Shown piece by piece: positions 55,868 to 63,246 of a stretch of 64,000 nucleotides of DNA (positions are counted from its first letter, which is position 1; every line of letters begins with the position of its first letter). The position numbers and the translations under genes are program-made. Source of the stretch: Rasiella rasia (GTDB taxonomy: Bacteria; Bacteroidota; Bacteroidia; Flavobacteriales; Flavobacteriaceae). The notes under the pieces are model-generated. The model was not told the DNA's origin. It was given only the letters and a program-made list of their open reading frames with translations, and did not search any database. The stretch spans positions 2,495,501-2,559,500 of the forward strand of contig NZ_CP049057.1 of NCBI RefSeq assembly GCF_011044175.1, read 5' to 3'.

Positions 55868-56761
55868 TTGGCAGGTACTCAGACTTCTTTTTCACCCGTT
55901 TCTATTTTCAGGAATTTTACTGAAATTACCAAAATGCGACTTTCAGTGAGTGTCGTGTTTTCTTCGGTTGCTGGTTATTTGTTGGGTGTAGAAACTATCG
56001 ATTTTTTTCAATTGCTCTTGCTTTGTATAGGTGGGTATTGTATGGTGGGAGCGAGTAACGTTTTCAATCAAATAATTGAAAGAGACCTCGATGCATTAAT
56101 GAACAGGACTAAAGATCGTCCTATTCCGTCGGGGCGTCTTGGTGTTACGCCGGCTTTTATTTTGGCAAGTGTACTTACCTTGCTAGGTATTTTGGTGTTG
56201 TACAATATTAATCCGCAAACAGCAATGTTTGGTGCCATCTCTATCTTTATGTATGTGAGTTTGTACACGCCGTTAAAAACTAAAACGCCGCTTTCTGTAT
56301 TTGTTGGTGCTTTTCCTGGGGCCATACCATTTATGTTAGGATGGGTGGCAGCTACAAACGATTTTGGTATCGAGCCTGGAACGCTGTTTATGATTCAATT
56401 TTTCTGGCAGTTTCCACATTTTTGGGCAATTGGGTGGTTTTTGTACGACGACTATGAGCGCGGTGGATTTTTTATGCTACCCAATGGGAGACGAGACAAA
56501 GGAACGGCAATTCAAGTAATACTCTACAGTGTCTGGACAGTATTGGCTTCACTTATCCCTGCGGTTGGTGTTACCGGCAGGTTGTACTTAACACCAATTT
56601 CGGCTGTTTTAGTAGGGGGTATAGGTGTTTGGCTAATTTATTACGCGGTACGATTATACAAAAAGAAAACAGATGTGGCAGCGCGTCAATTAATGCTTGT
56701 AAGTGTTAGCTACATTACCTTGTTGCAAATTATATATGTTGCAGATAAATTTATTAGATAG
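55868..56761 (+). CDS. cyoE: Protoheme IX farnesyltransferase (heme O synthase)
   Basis: A 297-residue UbiA-family enzyme with about eight membrane helices. NVFNQIIERDLDALMNRT near residue 61 is the first Asp-rich prenyl-diphosphate motif, followed by RPIPSGR, and YDDYERGGFFMLP near 195 is the second. It farnesylates heme B to heme O, a step toward heme A for the oxidase encoded at 33497. The start is TTG 55868; the candidate promoter fits it. Its stop is directly followed by the ATG of a subunit III gene. Confidence 0.95.
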   Translation: MAGTQTSFSPVSIFRNFTEITKMRLSVSVVFSSVAGYLLGVETIDFFQLLLLCIGGYCMVGASNVFNQIIERDLDALMNRTKDRPIPSGRLGVTPAFILASVLTLLGILVLYNINPQTAMFGAISIFMYVSLYTPLKTKTPLSVFVGAFPGAIPFMLGWVAATNDFGIEPGTLFMIQFFWQFPHFWAIGWFLYDDYERGGFFMLPNGRRDKGTAIQVILYSVWTVLASLIPAVGVTGRLYLTPISAVLVGGIGVWLIYYAVRLYKKKTDVAARQLMLVSVSYITLLQIIYVADKFIR

Positions 56762-57343
56762 ATGGCAGATATTACTGAAATTACAGAACAAGAAAAGGTA
56801 AAAAGAGCAAAAAAGATGATGCTATGGTTTGGTATTATCAGTCTTTCTATGAGTTTTGCTGGACTTACAAGTGCTTATGTGGTGAGTAAGGAACGACCAG
56901 ATTGGCTTACAGATTTTGAGATTCCGAGTGCCTTTTACGTGAGCTTAGCTTTAATTTTGATAAGCAGTCTTACTGTGCATTTAGCAAAAATAAATATTCA
57001 AAAGAAAAACCATAGTCTAGGAATGGGGCTTCTAATTGCTACCTTCCTGTTAGGGTTGGGGTTTATTTTTTGTCAATTTATTGGTTTTAATCAGATTGTA
57101 GAGGCTGGGTTTTACTTCACTGGTAGTGAGAGCACTATAACCACTTCATTTCTATATTTAGTGGTATTGCTACATTTGGCACATATTGTTGCAGGTCTCA
57201 TTTCTTTACTGGTTGTTATCGTTCAGCATGCGAGAAAAAAATATAGTCACGGAAATACCTTAGGGGTCGAATTGGCGGCAACGTTTTGGCATTTTGTAGA
57301 CATTCTTTGGATCTATTTGCTGCTTTTCATTTATTTAGTCTAG
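56762..57343 (+). CDS. Cytochrome c oxidase subunit III-like protein (short form)
   Basis: A 193-residue heme-copper oxidase subunit III with five membrane helices, SLSMSFAGLTSAYVVS near 26, FYFTGSESTITTSFLYL and the terminal ATFWHFVDILWIYLLLFIYLV, which is the conserved subunit III ending. It begins at the base after the cyoE stop. It stabilises subunit I and its proton uptake. A second, longer subunit III follows, so the oxidase may carry both or switch between them. Confidence 0.9.
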   Translation: MADITEITEQEKVKRAKKMMLWFGIISLSMSFAGLTSAYVVSKERPDWLTDFEIPSAFYVSLALILISSLTVHLAKINIQKKNHSLGMGLLIATFLLGLGFIFCQFIGFNQIVEAGFYFTGSESTITTSFLYLVVLLHLAHIVAGLISLLVVIVQHARKKYSHGNTLGVELAATFWHFVDILWIYLLLFIYLV

Positions 57344-57423
57344 TAATTGCATTTGTTTTTTTAGAGACTATATAGTTGTAGAATCGAGATTACTTTAGGA
57401 TGAATATAAATTGATACTTGAAG

Positions 57424-57454
57424 TTTCGTTAGATAAAAATTAATCGTATTTTTG
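57424..57454 (+). promoter_or_regulatory. Putative promoter of the long subunit III gene
   Basis: TTTC at 57424-57427, 19 bases, TATTTTTG at 57447-57454. The ATG lies 27 bases after the box, so the second subunit III, subunit IV can be transcribed apart from cyoE. Confidence 0.5.
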
Positions 57455-57481
57455 ACACCAAATTAACACCAAATACTTTCT

Positions 57482-58462
57482 ATGGACACTACTGTTGCAA
57501 AAACAGGAACCGAAGGAAAAACCTGGGGCGGAGATAACAAACCGCTAAACGCCAGTTATGGCAAGATGATGATGTGGTTTTTCATTGTTTCAGATGCCCT
57601 TACCTTCTCGGGCTTTATTGCCGCCTACGGTTTTTCAAGATTTAAATTTATTGATGCTTGGCCTATAGCCGACGAAGTGTTTACGCACGTTCCGTTTTTA
57701 CACGGGGTGCCTGCGCCAATGTACTACGTTGCATTTATGACCTTTATCCTTATTTTCTCTTCTGTAACCATGGTACTTGCCGTAGATGCAGGACATAAAA
57801 TGCAGCAGAAGAAAGTGATTTGGTATATGTTCTTTACCATTATTGGTGGAGCCATTTTTGTGGGGTCTCAAGCATGGGAATGGGCAACATTTATTAAAGG
57901 TGATTATGGTGCTGTAGAAACTAAAGGAGGTAAAATTATTCAGTTCTTAGATACAGATGGTAAACGTGTAGCTATTGCAGATTTTGCACAACACATACCT
58001 GGCGCTCGTGAAATTCACGAACGTAAGAATGGTGTTTGGTATCAAGCAGAAGAAACACAAACTACCTTCTCTTTTGAAGAGGTTAAAGCTGGGTTCTTAG
58101 CCAATGATAACCTTTTGGTGCGCACACAGTATTACGATGAAAACGGAGAGCCAACAGTGCTAAGTCGTGAGGCGTCAATTAACAAGATTGTCAATGATGG
58201 AAAGCTGGTTGTAGAAGGTGCAAACCTGAAGCATAATGAATACGGTCACCCGCTTTTTGCAGATTTCTTTTTCTTTATAACAGGATTTCACGGATTTCAC
58301 GTATTTACAGGTGTCCTTATTAATATCATAGTGTTTTTCAACGTGATTATTGGAACGTATGAGCGTAGAGGAAGTTATGAAATGGTTGAAAAAGTAGGTC
58401 TGTATTGGCACTTCGTAGATTTAGTTTGGGTATTCGTATTTACCTTTTTCTATCTGGTTTAA
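57482..58462 (+). CDS. Cytochrome c oxidase subunit III with a large soluble insertion
   Basis: A 326-residue subunit III, about 130 residues longer than its neighbour. The first helices (for example MMMWFFIVSDALTFSGFIAAYGF near 23) and the C-terminal pair (FFFFITGFHGFHVFTGVLIN and LYWHFVDLVWVFVFTFFYLV) are standard. Between the third and fourth helices lies a hydrophilic segment (about residues 140-250) with no membrane helix. ACIII-linked oxidases are known to be structurally modified for supercomplex contact, and this insertion is a candidate contact; that is inference. Confidence 0.9.
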   Translation: MDTTVAKTGTEGKTWGGDNKPLNASYGKMMMWFFIVSDALTFSGFIAAYGFSRFKFIDAWPIADEVFTHVPFLHGVPAPMYYVAFMTFILIFSSVTMVLAVDAGHKMQQKKVIWYMFFTIIGGAIFVGSQAWEWATFIKGDYGAVETKGGKIIQFLDTDGKRVAIADFAQHIPGAREIHERKNGVWYQAEETQTTFSFEEVKAGFLANDNLLVRTQYYDENGEPTVLSREASINKIVNDGKLVVEGANLKHNEYGHPLFADFFFFITGFHGFHVFTGVLINIIVFFNVIIGTYERRGSYEMVEKVGLYWHFVDLVWVFVFTFFYLV

Positions 58463-58513
58463 TAAAATAATTTTAAAGACTAACTAAAACGTAAAGTCTA
58501 AAGTTTATTACAA

Positions 58514-58897
58514 ATGGCACACGAACATAAATTAGCAATTTTTAGAGGAACTGTTAAGTTCAAAAACAACATCACCAAAATCTGGGGTGTATTTGTTTTC
58601 CTTTCTATTGTAACAATCATTGAAGTAGTTTTGGGTATTATAAAGCCTGAGTTTTTAACCGAGAACCGATTCTTGGCGATGAAGCTGCTTAATTGGGTAT
58701 TCATCATTTTAACATTAGTAAAAGCATACTATATTACTTGGGACTTCATGCACATGCGCGATGAGAAAAGTTCGTTGAGACGTGCTGTTGTGTGGACAAG
58801 TGTGTTCTTAATTTGTTACTTAATCTTAATTTTGTTAATTGAAGGAGACTATATTTATGAAGTTTATAAAAATAATTTCATAAAATTTGATTTCTAG
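58514..58897 (+). CDS. Cytochrome c oxidase subunit IV-like protein
   Basis: A 127-residue protein with three membrane helices (about 18-40, 52-75, 88-112) and the CyoD/COX4 prokaryotic pattern, including IWGVFVFLSIVTIIEV and AYYITWDFMHMRDE. A small assembly or stability subunit of the oxidase. It follows the long subunit III gene by 51 bases and ends at a terminator. Confidence 0.88.
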   Translation: MAHEHKLAIFRGTVKFKNNITKIWGVFVFLSIVTIIEVVLGIIKPEFLTENRFLAMKLLNWVFIILTLVKAYYITWDFMHMRDEKSSLRRAVVWTSVFLICYLILILLIEGDYIYEVYKNNFIKFDF

Positions 58898-58917
58898 ACC
58901 TTCTTAGAGAAAGTATA

Positions 58918-58944
58918 AAACCCAACTTTTTGTTGGGTTTTTTT
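58918..58944 (+). terminator. Intrinsic terminator after the subunit IV gene
   Basis: A 9-bp stem (58918-58926 with 58932-58940), T loop and a run of seven T, 21 bases after the stop. Confidence 0.9.
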
Positions 58945-58955
58945 ATGCGCAAAAG

Positions 58956-58986
58956 TTGTTCAGCGATTTGTTGAGATGTATTTTTG
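58956..58986 (+). promoter_or_regulatory. Putative promoter of the oxidase-assembly genes
   Basis: TTG at 58956-58958, 20 bases, TATTTTTG at 58979-58986, directly behind the preceding terminator and 55 bases before the next ATG. Confidence 0.5.
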
Positions 58987-59041
58987 CAAAGACATTGTTA
59001 GTACGGTTTTATAAGGCTGACAAGCTTCTTTTTTTTACTAT

Positions 59042-59686
59042 ATGAAAAAGTATTTAGTACTCATCGTTTTATTTTTATTACCCATTTCAGTATATCTGTT
59101 TTTTGCCACTGGGATTAATAATTTTGTAAAACTACCCATAGTAAGTGAAGGCGTGTCAGAGTTAAGCGCCTTTAAAGCAATCGACGGTTCGCCAATACGT
59201 CTAGAAAATAAAATTACGGTGTTGCTTTTCTTCGGAAATAGCGTAGATGCTAGAAAAGCAAACGCCTTTAATCTAGCACATAAAATTTATAAAAAGAACC
59301 ATCAGTTTGAAGAATTTCAATTTGTAACACTTATTACTGAAGACCAGCGAGAGGCAGCACAAGAAGTAACACTGAAATTAGCTGAAATTGAAAACCCAGA
59401 GCATTGGCAATTCGCTATTGGCTCTGCAATGGCAATTGAGGATGTGTACAAATCTTTACAAACTTCGGGAACACTAAATGATAACTTCGCAAGTGATAAA
59501 GTCTTTATTATAGACAAAGAAAAAAATTTAAGAGGCCGTACCGATGATGAAGACTACGGAACCCTATACGGGTATAATGCGGCAGACTATGCCGAGATTA
59601 ATAATAAGATGAGTGATGACATCAAGATAGTATTAGCCGAATACCGTCTGGCACTCAAAAAATACTCGTCTAATAGAGAAATCTAA
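59042..59686 (+). CDS. Membrane-anchored thioredoxin-fold protein lacking active cysteines (SCO-like paralogue)
   Basis: A 214-residue protein with one N-terminal membrane helix (about 5-23). The soluble part follows the redoxin/SCO layout: PIRLENKITVLLFFGNSVDARKANAFNL near 50-78 occupies the place where SCO has its CxxxC loop, but no cysteine is present in the whole protein. KVFIIDKEKNLRG near 155 corresponds to the SCO strand before the C-terminal helix. It is followed 3 bases later by a real SCO gene. A non-redox copper-chaperone partner or assembly factor is a reasonable guess; function unproven. Confidence 0.65.
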   Translation: MKKYLVLIVLFLLPISVYLFFATGINNFVKLPIVSEGVSELSAFKAIDGSPIRLENKITVLLFFGNSVDARKANAFNLAHKIYKKNHQFEEFQFVTLITEDQREAAQEVTLKLAEIENPEHWQFAIGSAMAIEDVYKSLQTSGTLNDNFASDKVFIIDKEKNLRGRTDDEDYGTLYGYNAADYAEINNKMSDDIKIVLAEYRLALKKYSSNREI

Positions 59687-59689
59687 CAC

Positions 59690-60379
59690 ATGAAAAAAAA
59701 GAACTATTCTTACGTCGGTATCTCATTCGTGATTCTTCTGTTTGGAATCATTTTTATTCCAAAAATCATTAATAGACTGAACAATAAAGAAATTGTAGAC
59801 AAAGACAGACATAACCTTGAGCGAAAAGCTCTTCAGAAGAAAGATACATTGGCATTTATTGGAAACAAACAAGTTCCTCCATTTAGCTTCACAAACCAAC
59901 ATGGCGAAAATGTTTCAAATAACACATATAAAGATTTAGTATATGTAGTAGAATTTTTCTTTAGTACTTGTCAAGACATTTGTCCAGTTATGAATAAGAA
60001 CATGCAAAAAATTGCAGAAGCTTATCCTAGCGAAGACAAAATTGGGATAGCATCTTTTAGTATAGACCCAACGTACGATACTCCAGAAGTGTTAAAGGCC
60101 TACGCAGATGCTTACGGGATTAGTCACCCAAACTGGAATTTCTTAACAGGAGACAAACAGGAGATTTTTAAACTTTCTAATGAAGGATTTAATCTCTATG
60201 CGGCAGAAGCTATGGATGAAGAAGACGATTTTCAGCATTCCGGATTTTTTGCCTTGATAGATAAAGATGGAAATATTAGATCTCGAATAGATGCTAATGG
60301 AAATCCTATTATTTACTACGACGGGCTTTCTGATGAGGGTGTACAAATGCTTATTGAAGACATTGAAAAATTACTATAA
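59690..60379 (+). CDS. SCO1/SenC family copper chaperone
   Basis: A 229-residue protein with one N-terminal membrane helix and a periplasmic thioredoxin-like domain. FFFSTCQDICPVMNKNM near residue 90 has the CxxxCP copper site and DDFQHSGFFALIDKDG near 180 the third ligand His. It delivers copper to, or reduces, the CuA site of CoxB. The gene lies between the degenerate paralogue and the DUF420 gene, all within a few bases, in an oxidase-assembly operon. Confidence 0.93.
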   Translation: MKKKNYSYVGISFVILLFGIIFIPKIINRLNNKEIVDKDRHNLERKALQKKDTLAFIGNKQVPPFSFTNQHGENVSNNTYKDLVYVVEFFFSTCQDICPVMNKNMQKIAEAYPSEDKIGIASFSIDPTYDTPEVLKAYADAYGISHPNWNFLTGDKQEIFKLSNEGFNLYAAEAMDEEDDFQHSGFFALIDKDGNIRSRIDANGNPIIYYDGLSDEGVQMLIEDIEKLL

Positions 60380-60381
60380 CT

Positions 60382-60903
60382 ATGACAGAAAAGAGTACAA
60401 AAAAATATAATGTCTGGATTTGGATTTTATCAATAGCAATTCCTGTTGCTGTTGCTGTTTTGTTCAAGGTGCGTATTCCTGGAGTAGAACGATTAGGCTT
60501 CTTGCCTCCTATTTATGCCTCAATTAATGGACTTACCGCGTTTCTGTTAATTGTTGCTGTAATTATGGTTAGAAATGGTAATCGGTCAATTCATGAGCTA
60601 TTGATGAAAACCTGTATCGTATTGTCTGTACTGTTTTTAATTATGTATGTGGCCTACCATATGACGTCAGATGCAACGCCTTATGGTGGTGAAGGCGCAA
60701 TTCGATATGTTTACTATTTCATCTTGATAACTCATATTGTCTTATCTGTAACAATCATCCCATTTGTTTTAGTTACTTACGTTCGTGCCATAACAGGAAA
60801 CTTTCAGAAGCATAAAAAAATAGCGCGTATTACGTTCCCTTTGTGGTTATATGTTGCAATTACAGGGGTAATTGTGTATGTAATGATAGCCCCATATTAT
60901 TAA
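60382..60903 (+). CDS. DUF420 membrane protein
   Basis: A 173-residue protein with five predicted membrane helices and the DUF420 pattern: LPPIYASINGLTAFLL near 36, HMTSDATPYGGEGAIRYVYYFILITHIVLS (seen in parts) near 92-120, and a His-containing last segment. DUF420 (CtaM-like) proteins occur beside heme-copper oxidase genes and are needed for oxidase assembly in some bacteria. Two bases after the SCO gene. Confidence 0.88.
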   Translation: MTEKSTKKYNVWIWILSIAIPVAVAVLFKVRIPGVERLGFLPPIYASINGLTAFLLIVAVIMVRNGNRSIHELLMKTCIVLSVLFLIMYVAYHMTSDATPYGGEGAIRYVYYFILITHIVLSVTIIPFVLVTYVRAITGNFQKHKKIARITFPLWLYVAITGVIVYVMIAPYY

Positions 60904-60904
60904 A

Positions 60905-61135
60905 ATGAATAAAAAAATACTGCTAATATCGCTACTTCTTGTATGGGTAACATTACCGGTAGATGCGCAATGTGCGATGTGCCGAGCTGTTTTGGAGAGT
61001 GAAGAAAGTGGAGCGGCAGCCAAAGGAATAAATAATGGCATTATTTATTTAATGCTAATACCTTACATTTTGGTTGGTGGCATTGGATATGCCATTTATA
61101 GATTATTGAAAAAATCTAGGCGCACCAATAATTAA
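60905..61135 (+). CDS. Small membrane protein with a CxxC motif
   Basis: Seventy-six residues: a signal peptide ending near VDAQ, then QCAMCRAVLESEESGAAAKG with a CxxC pair right after the predicted cleavage site, then one membrane helix (about 46-66) and a basic tail. It would place the two cysteines in the periplasm close to the membrane. It is directly joined to the DUF420 gene (1 base) and closes the oxidase-assembly operon, so a role in copper or heme handling is possible but not shown. Confidence 0.75.
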   Translation: MNKKILLISLLLVWVTLPVDAQCAMCRAVLESEESGAAAKGINNGIIYLMLIPYILVGGIGYAIYRLLKKSRRTNN

Positions 61136-61178
61136 CAAAATCTTCACAATTAGAACTGTAATATTTGAACAAGCCTAT

Positions 61179-61196
61179 AGTCTTATACATAAGACT
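61179..61196. repeat. Inverted repeat upstream of the ABC exporter, possible operator
   Basis: AGTCTTA-TACA-TAAGACT is a perfect 7-bp inverted repeat. A related half-site AAGTCTTAAC recurs at 61216-61225. The 150-base gap before the ABC gene holds no gene, so these may be binding sites for a regulator. Confidence 0.4.
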
Positions 61197-61285
61197 TAAC
61201 CAAAAAAATCCCCGAAAGTCTTAACAAATATTTCACAGAATACTACTTTAAAAGGCGGTTATTTTGTGGTCATACATTTTGAAAG

Positions 61286-62008
61286 ATGATAACAATTAAA
61301 GATTTACATAAATCTTATAAAATGGGGAGTAATTCACTGCACGTTTTAAAAGGAATTAATTTTGACGTTGCCCAAGGTGAAATGGTTTCTATTATGGGCT
61401 CCTCAGGCTCAGGTAAGTCAACACTTCTAAATATTTTAGGAATGTTAGATGAAGCAGATGAAGGCAGCTATCATCTAGACGGGAAGCCTATCAAGAAATT
61501 AAATGAAAAGATTGCAGCAAGGTATAGAAACGAATTTCTAGGATTTATATTTCAATCTTTTAACTTAATAAACTACAAGACTGCTTTAGACAATGTTAGT
61601 ATGCCTCTGTATTATCAAGGCATGAAACGTAAAGAACGTACAGAAAGGGCACACCATTATCTTGAAAAAGTTGGGCTGGCAGATTGGGCTGGGCATCTTC
61701 CAAATGAAATGTCTGGTGGACAAAAACAGCGTGTGGCTATCGCAAGGGCTTTAGCTAGTGATCCGAAAGTTTTATTAGCAGATGAACCTACTGGAGCGCT
61801 AGATACAAAAACTTCGTACGAAGTAATGGAGCTTATTCAGCAAATTAATGACGAAGGAAAAACCATTTTGGTGGTAACACATGAAGATGATATTGCCCAC
61901 ATGACCAAGCGCATTGTAAATCTTAAAGACGGTATTATAATTGATGATAGTGTTGTAACCCAAATACGTGCAACCGAAGCACGACAAAGAGCCTACGAGA
62001 ATGTTTGA
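61286..62008 (+). CDS. ABC transporter ATP-binding protein (MacB/LolD type)
   Basis: A 240-residue ATPase with Walker A GSSGSGKST near residue 38, Q-loop FQSFNLI, signature MSGGQKQRVAIARAL near 143, and Walker B VLLADEPTGALD near 163. The sequence class matches MacB/LolD ATPases that work with FtsX-like permeases, two of which follow. Such systems are mechanotransmission exporters for peptides, lipoproteins or toxic compounds. A HlyD/MacA-type adaptor is expected nearby but not seen in the window. Confidence 0.93.
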   Translation: MITIKDLHKSYKMGSNSLHVLKGINFDVAQGEMVSIMGSSGSGKSTLLNILGMLDEADEGSYHLDGKPIKKLNEKIAARYRNEFLGFIFQSFNLINYKTALDNVSMPLYYQGMKRKERTERAHHYLEKVGLADWAGHLPNEMSGGQKQRVAIARALASDPKVLLADEPTGALDTKTSYEVMELIQQINDEGKTILVVTHEDDIAHMTKRIVNLKDGIIIDDSVVTQIRATEARQRAYENV

Positions 62009-63245
62009 CTTAGAGCGCTGGCAAGAAATATTTGAAACTATCGGAAAAAATAAACTCCGTACGTTCTTGACGGGACTGTCTGTGGCGTCTGGTATTTTTA
62101 TCTTAGTAATTTTATTAGGCTTTAGCAGTGGCATTCAGAAAGGAGTAAAAACCCAATTTGAGCAGGATGCTACTAATCGTGTTTCGGTTTGGACACGTGT
62201 AACTACCAAAAGTTATAAAGGGCTGAATCCAGGACGGTATATCCAAATGCGCAATAGTGACTTTGAAGCGATAAACAATAAATACGAAGCGAATCTAGAA
62301 TATAAAACAGCAATTTATAATATATGGGGTAGCCAAGTAACCTACAAAGGTGAAACAGGGAACTATAGATTAGAAGGCGCGAATCCAGACCAACAGCTTA
62401 TTGAAAATGCCAGCATGGCCTCAGGGAGGTTTATTAGTCAGGACGACATGGATGAGTCTCGAAAAATTGCTGTGATTGGGTATATTATTCAAAAAGACTT
62501 GTTTAAAGGGAAAGATCCTATTGGAGAAATTATTTCGATTTTTGGGGTAAACTTCAAAGTGGTTGGTGTTTATACAGATCCGGGTGGAGAACGAGAAGAG
62601 GGACGCGTCTTTGTGCCCCTACCTACTGCGCAAATAGCTTTTGCTGCTGGAGATAGAGTACGTTCTTTGGCTTATACCGTAAAGATGGCAGAAAATTTTG
62701 ATGAAGCCGTTGCGCAATCTGTTGCAATTTCAGAGAATATTGAGCAAGATATTAAAGCAAGACATACCATAGCACCAGACGACCGTAGTGCCGTAAATGT
62801 GAACAATACACTTGAAGAAGCTAAGAAAATTTATAGCCTTATTGCTATTATTAGAAGCGTTTTTTGGTTTATAGGCATCTTTACAATTATTGCTGGTGTA
62901 GTAGGTGTAAGTAACATAATGCTCATTATTGTTAAGGAACGAACAAAAGAAATAGGCATCAGAAAAGCAATTGGAGCATTGCCCGGCTCAATCATAGCCC
63001 TTATTCTACAAGAAGCAATTTTTATTACGGCTGTGGCTGGCTTTATAGGCCTTTTCGCAGGAGTAGGATTGTTACAGTTAATAAGTCCGATGGTAGACAA
63101 TGACTTTATAAAATCACCGCAAGTAGATTTTAATACGGCATTAGCAACCGTAGTTATTTTGATAGTTGCTGGAGCGGTAGCTGGATATATTCCGGCGAGA
63201 AGAGCAGCACATATTAAACCTATAGACGCTTTAAGAGACGAATAA
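62001..63245 (+). CDS. FtsX-like ABC permease (MacB periplasmic-core type), first copy
   Basis: Start at ATG 62001 (MFDLERW), 414 residues, overlapping the ATPase gene by 8 bases; the longer frame from 61968 runs through the ATPase end. One helix near residue 22-42 (FLTGLSVASGIFILVILLGF), a large periplasmic MacB core domain (about 50-270), and three C-terminal helices with IMLIIVKERTKEIGIRKAIGA and ARRAAHIKPIDALRDE, the standard FtsX ending. It forms the membrane part of the exporter. Confidence 0.92.
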   Translation: MFDLERWQEIFETIGKNKLRTFLTGLSVASGIFILVILLGFSSGIQKGVKTQFEQDATNRVSVWTRVTTKSYKGLNPGRYIQMRNSDFEAINNKYEANLEYKTAIYNIWGSQVTYKGETGNYRLEGANPDQQLIENASMASGRFISQDDMDESRKIAVIGYIIQKDLFKGKDPIGEIISIFGVNFKVVGVYTDPGGEREEGRVFVPLPTAQIAFAAGDRVRSLAYTVKMAENFDEAVAQSVAISENIEQDIKARHTIAPDDRSAVNVNNTLEEAKKIYSLIAIIRSVFWFIGIFTIIAGVVGVSNIMLIIVKERTKEIGIRKAIGALPGSIIALILQEAIFITAVAGFIGLFAGVGLLQLISPMVDNDFIKSPQVDFNTALATVVILIVAGAVAGYIPARRAAHIKPIDALRDE

Positions 63246-63246
63246 T

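Noticed and set aside
61968-62000. Upstream in-frame start for the first permease
   Set aside because: It would overlap the ATPase gene by 41 bases and add a hydrophilic tail; ATG 62001 gives the usual MacB-like start.
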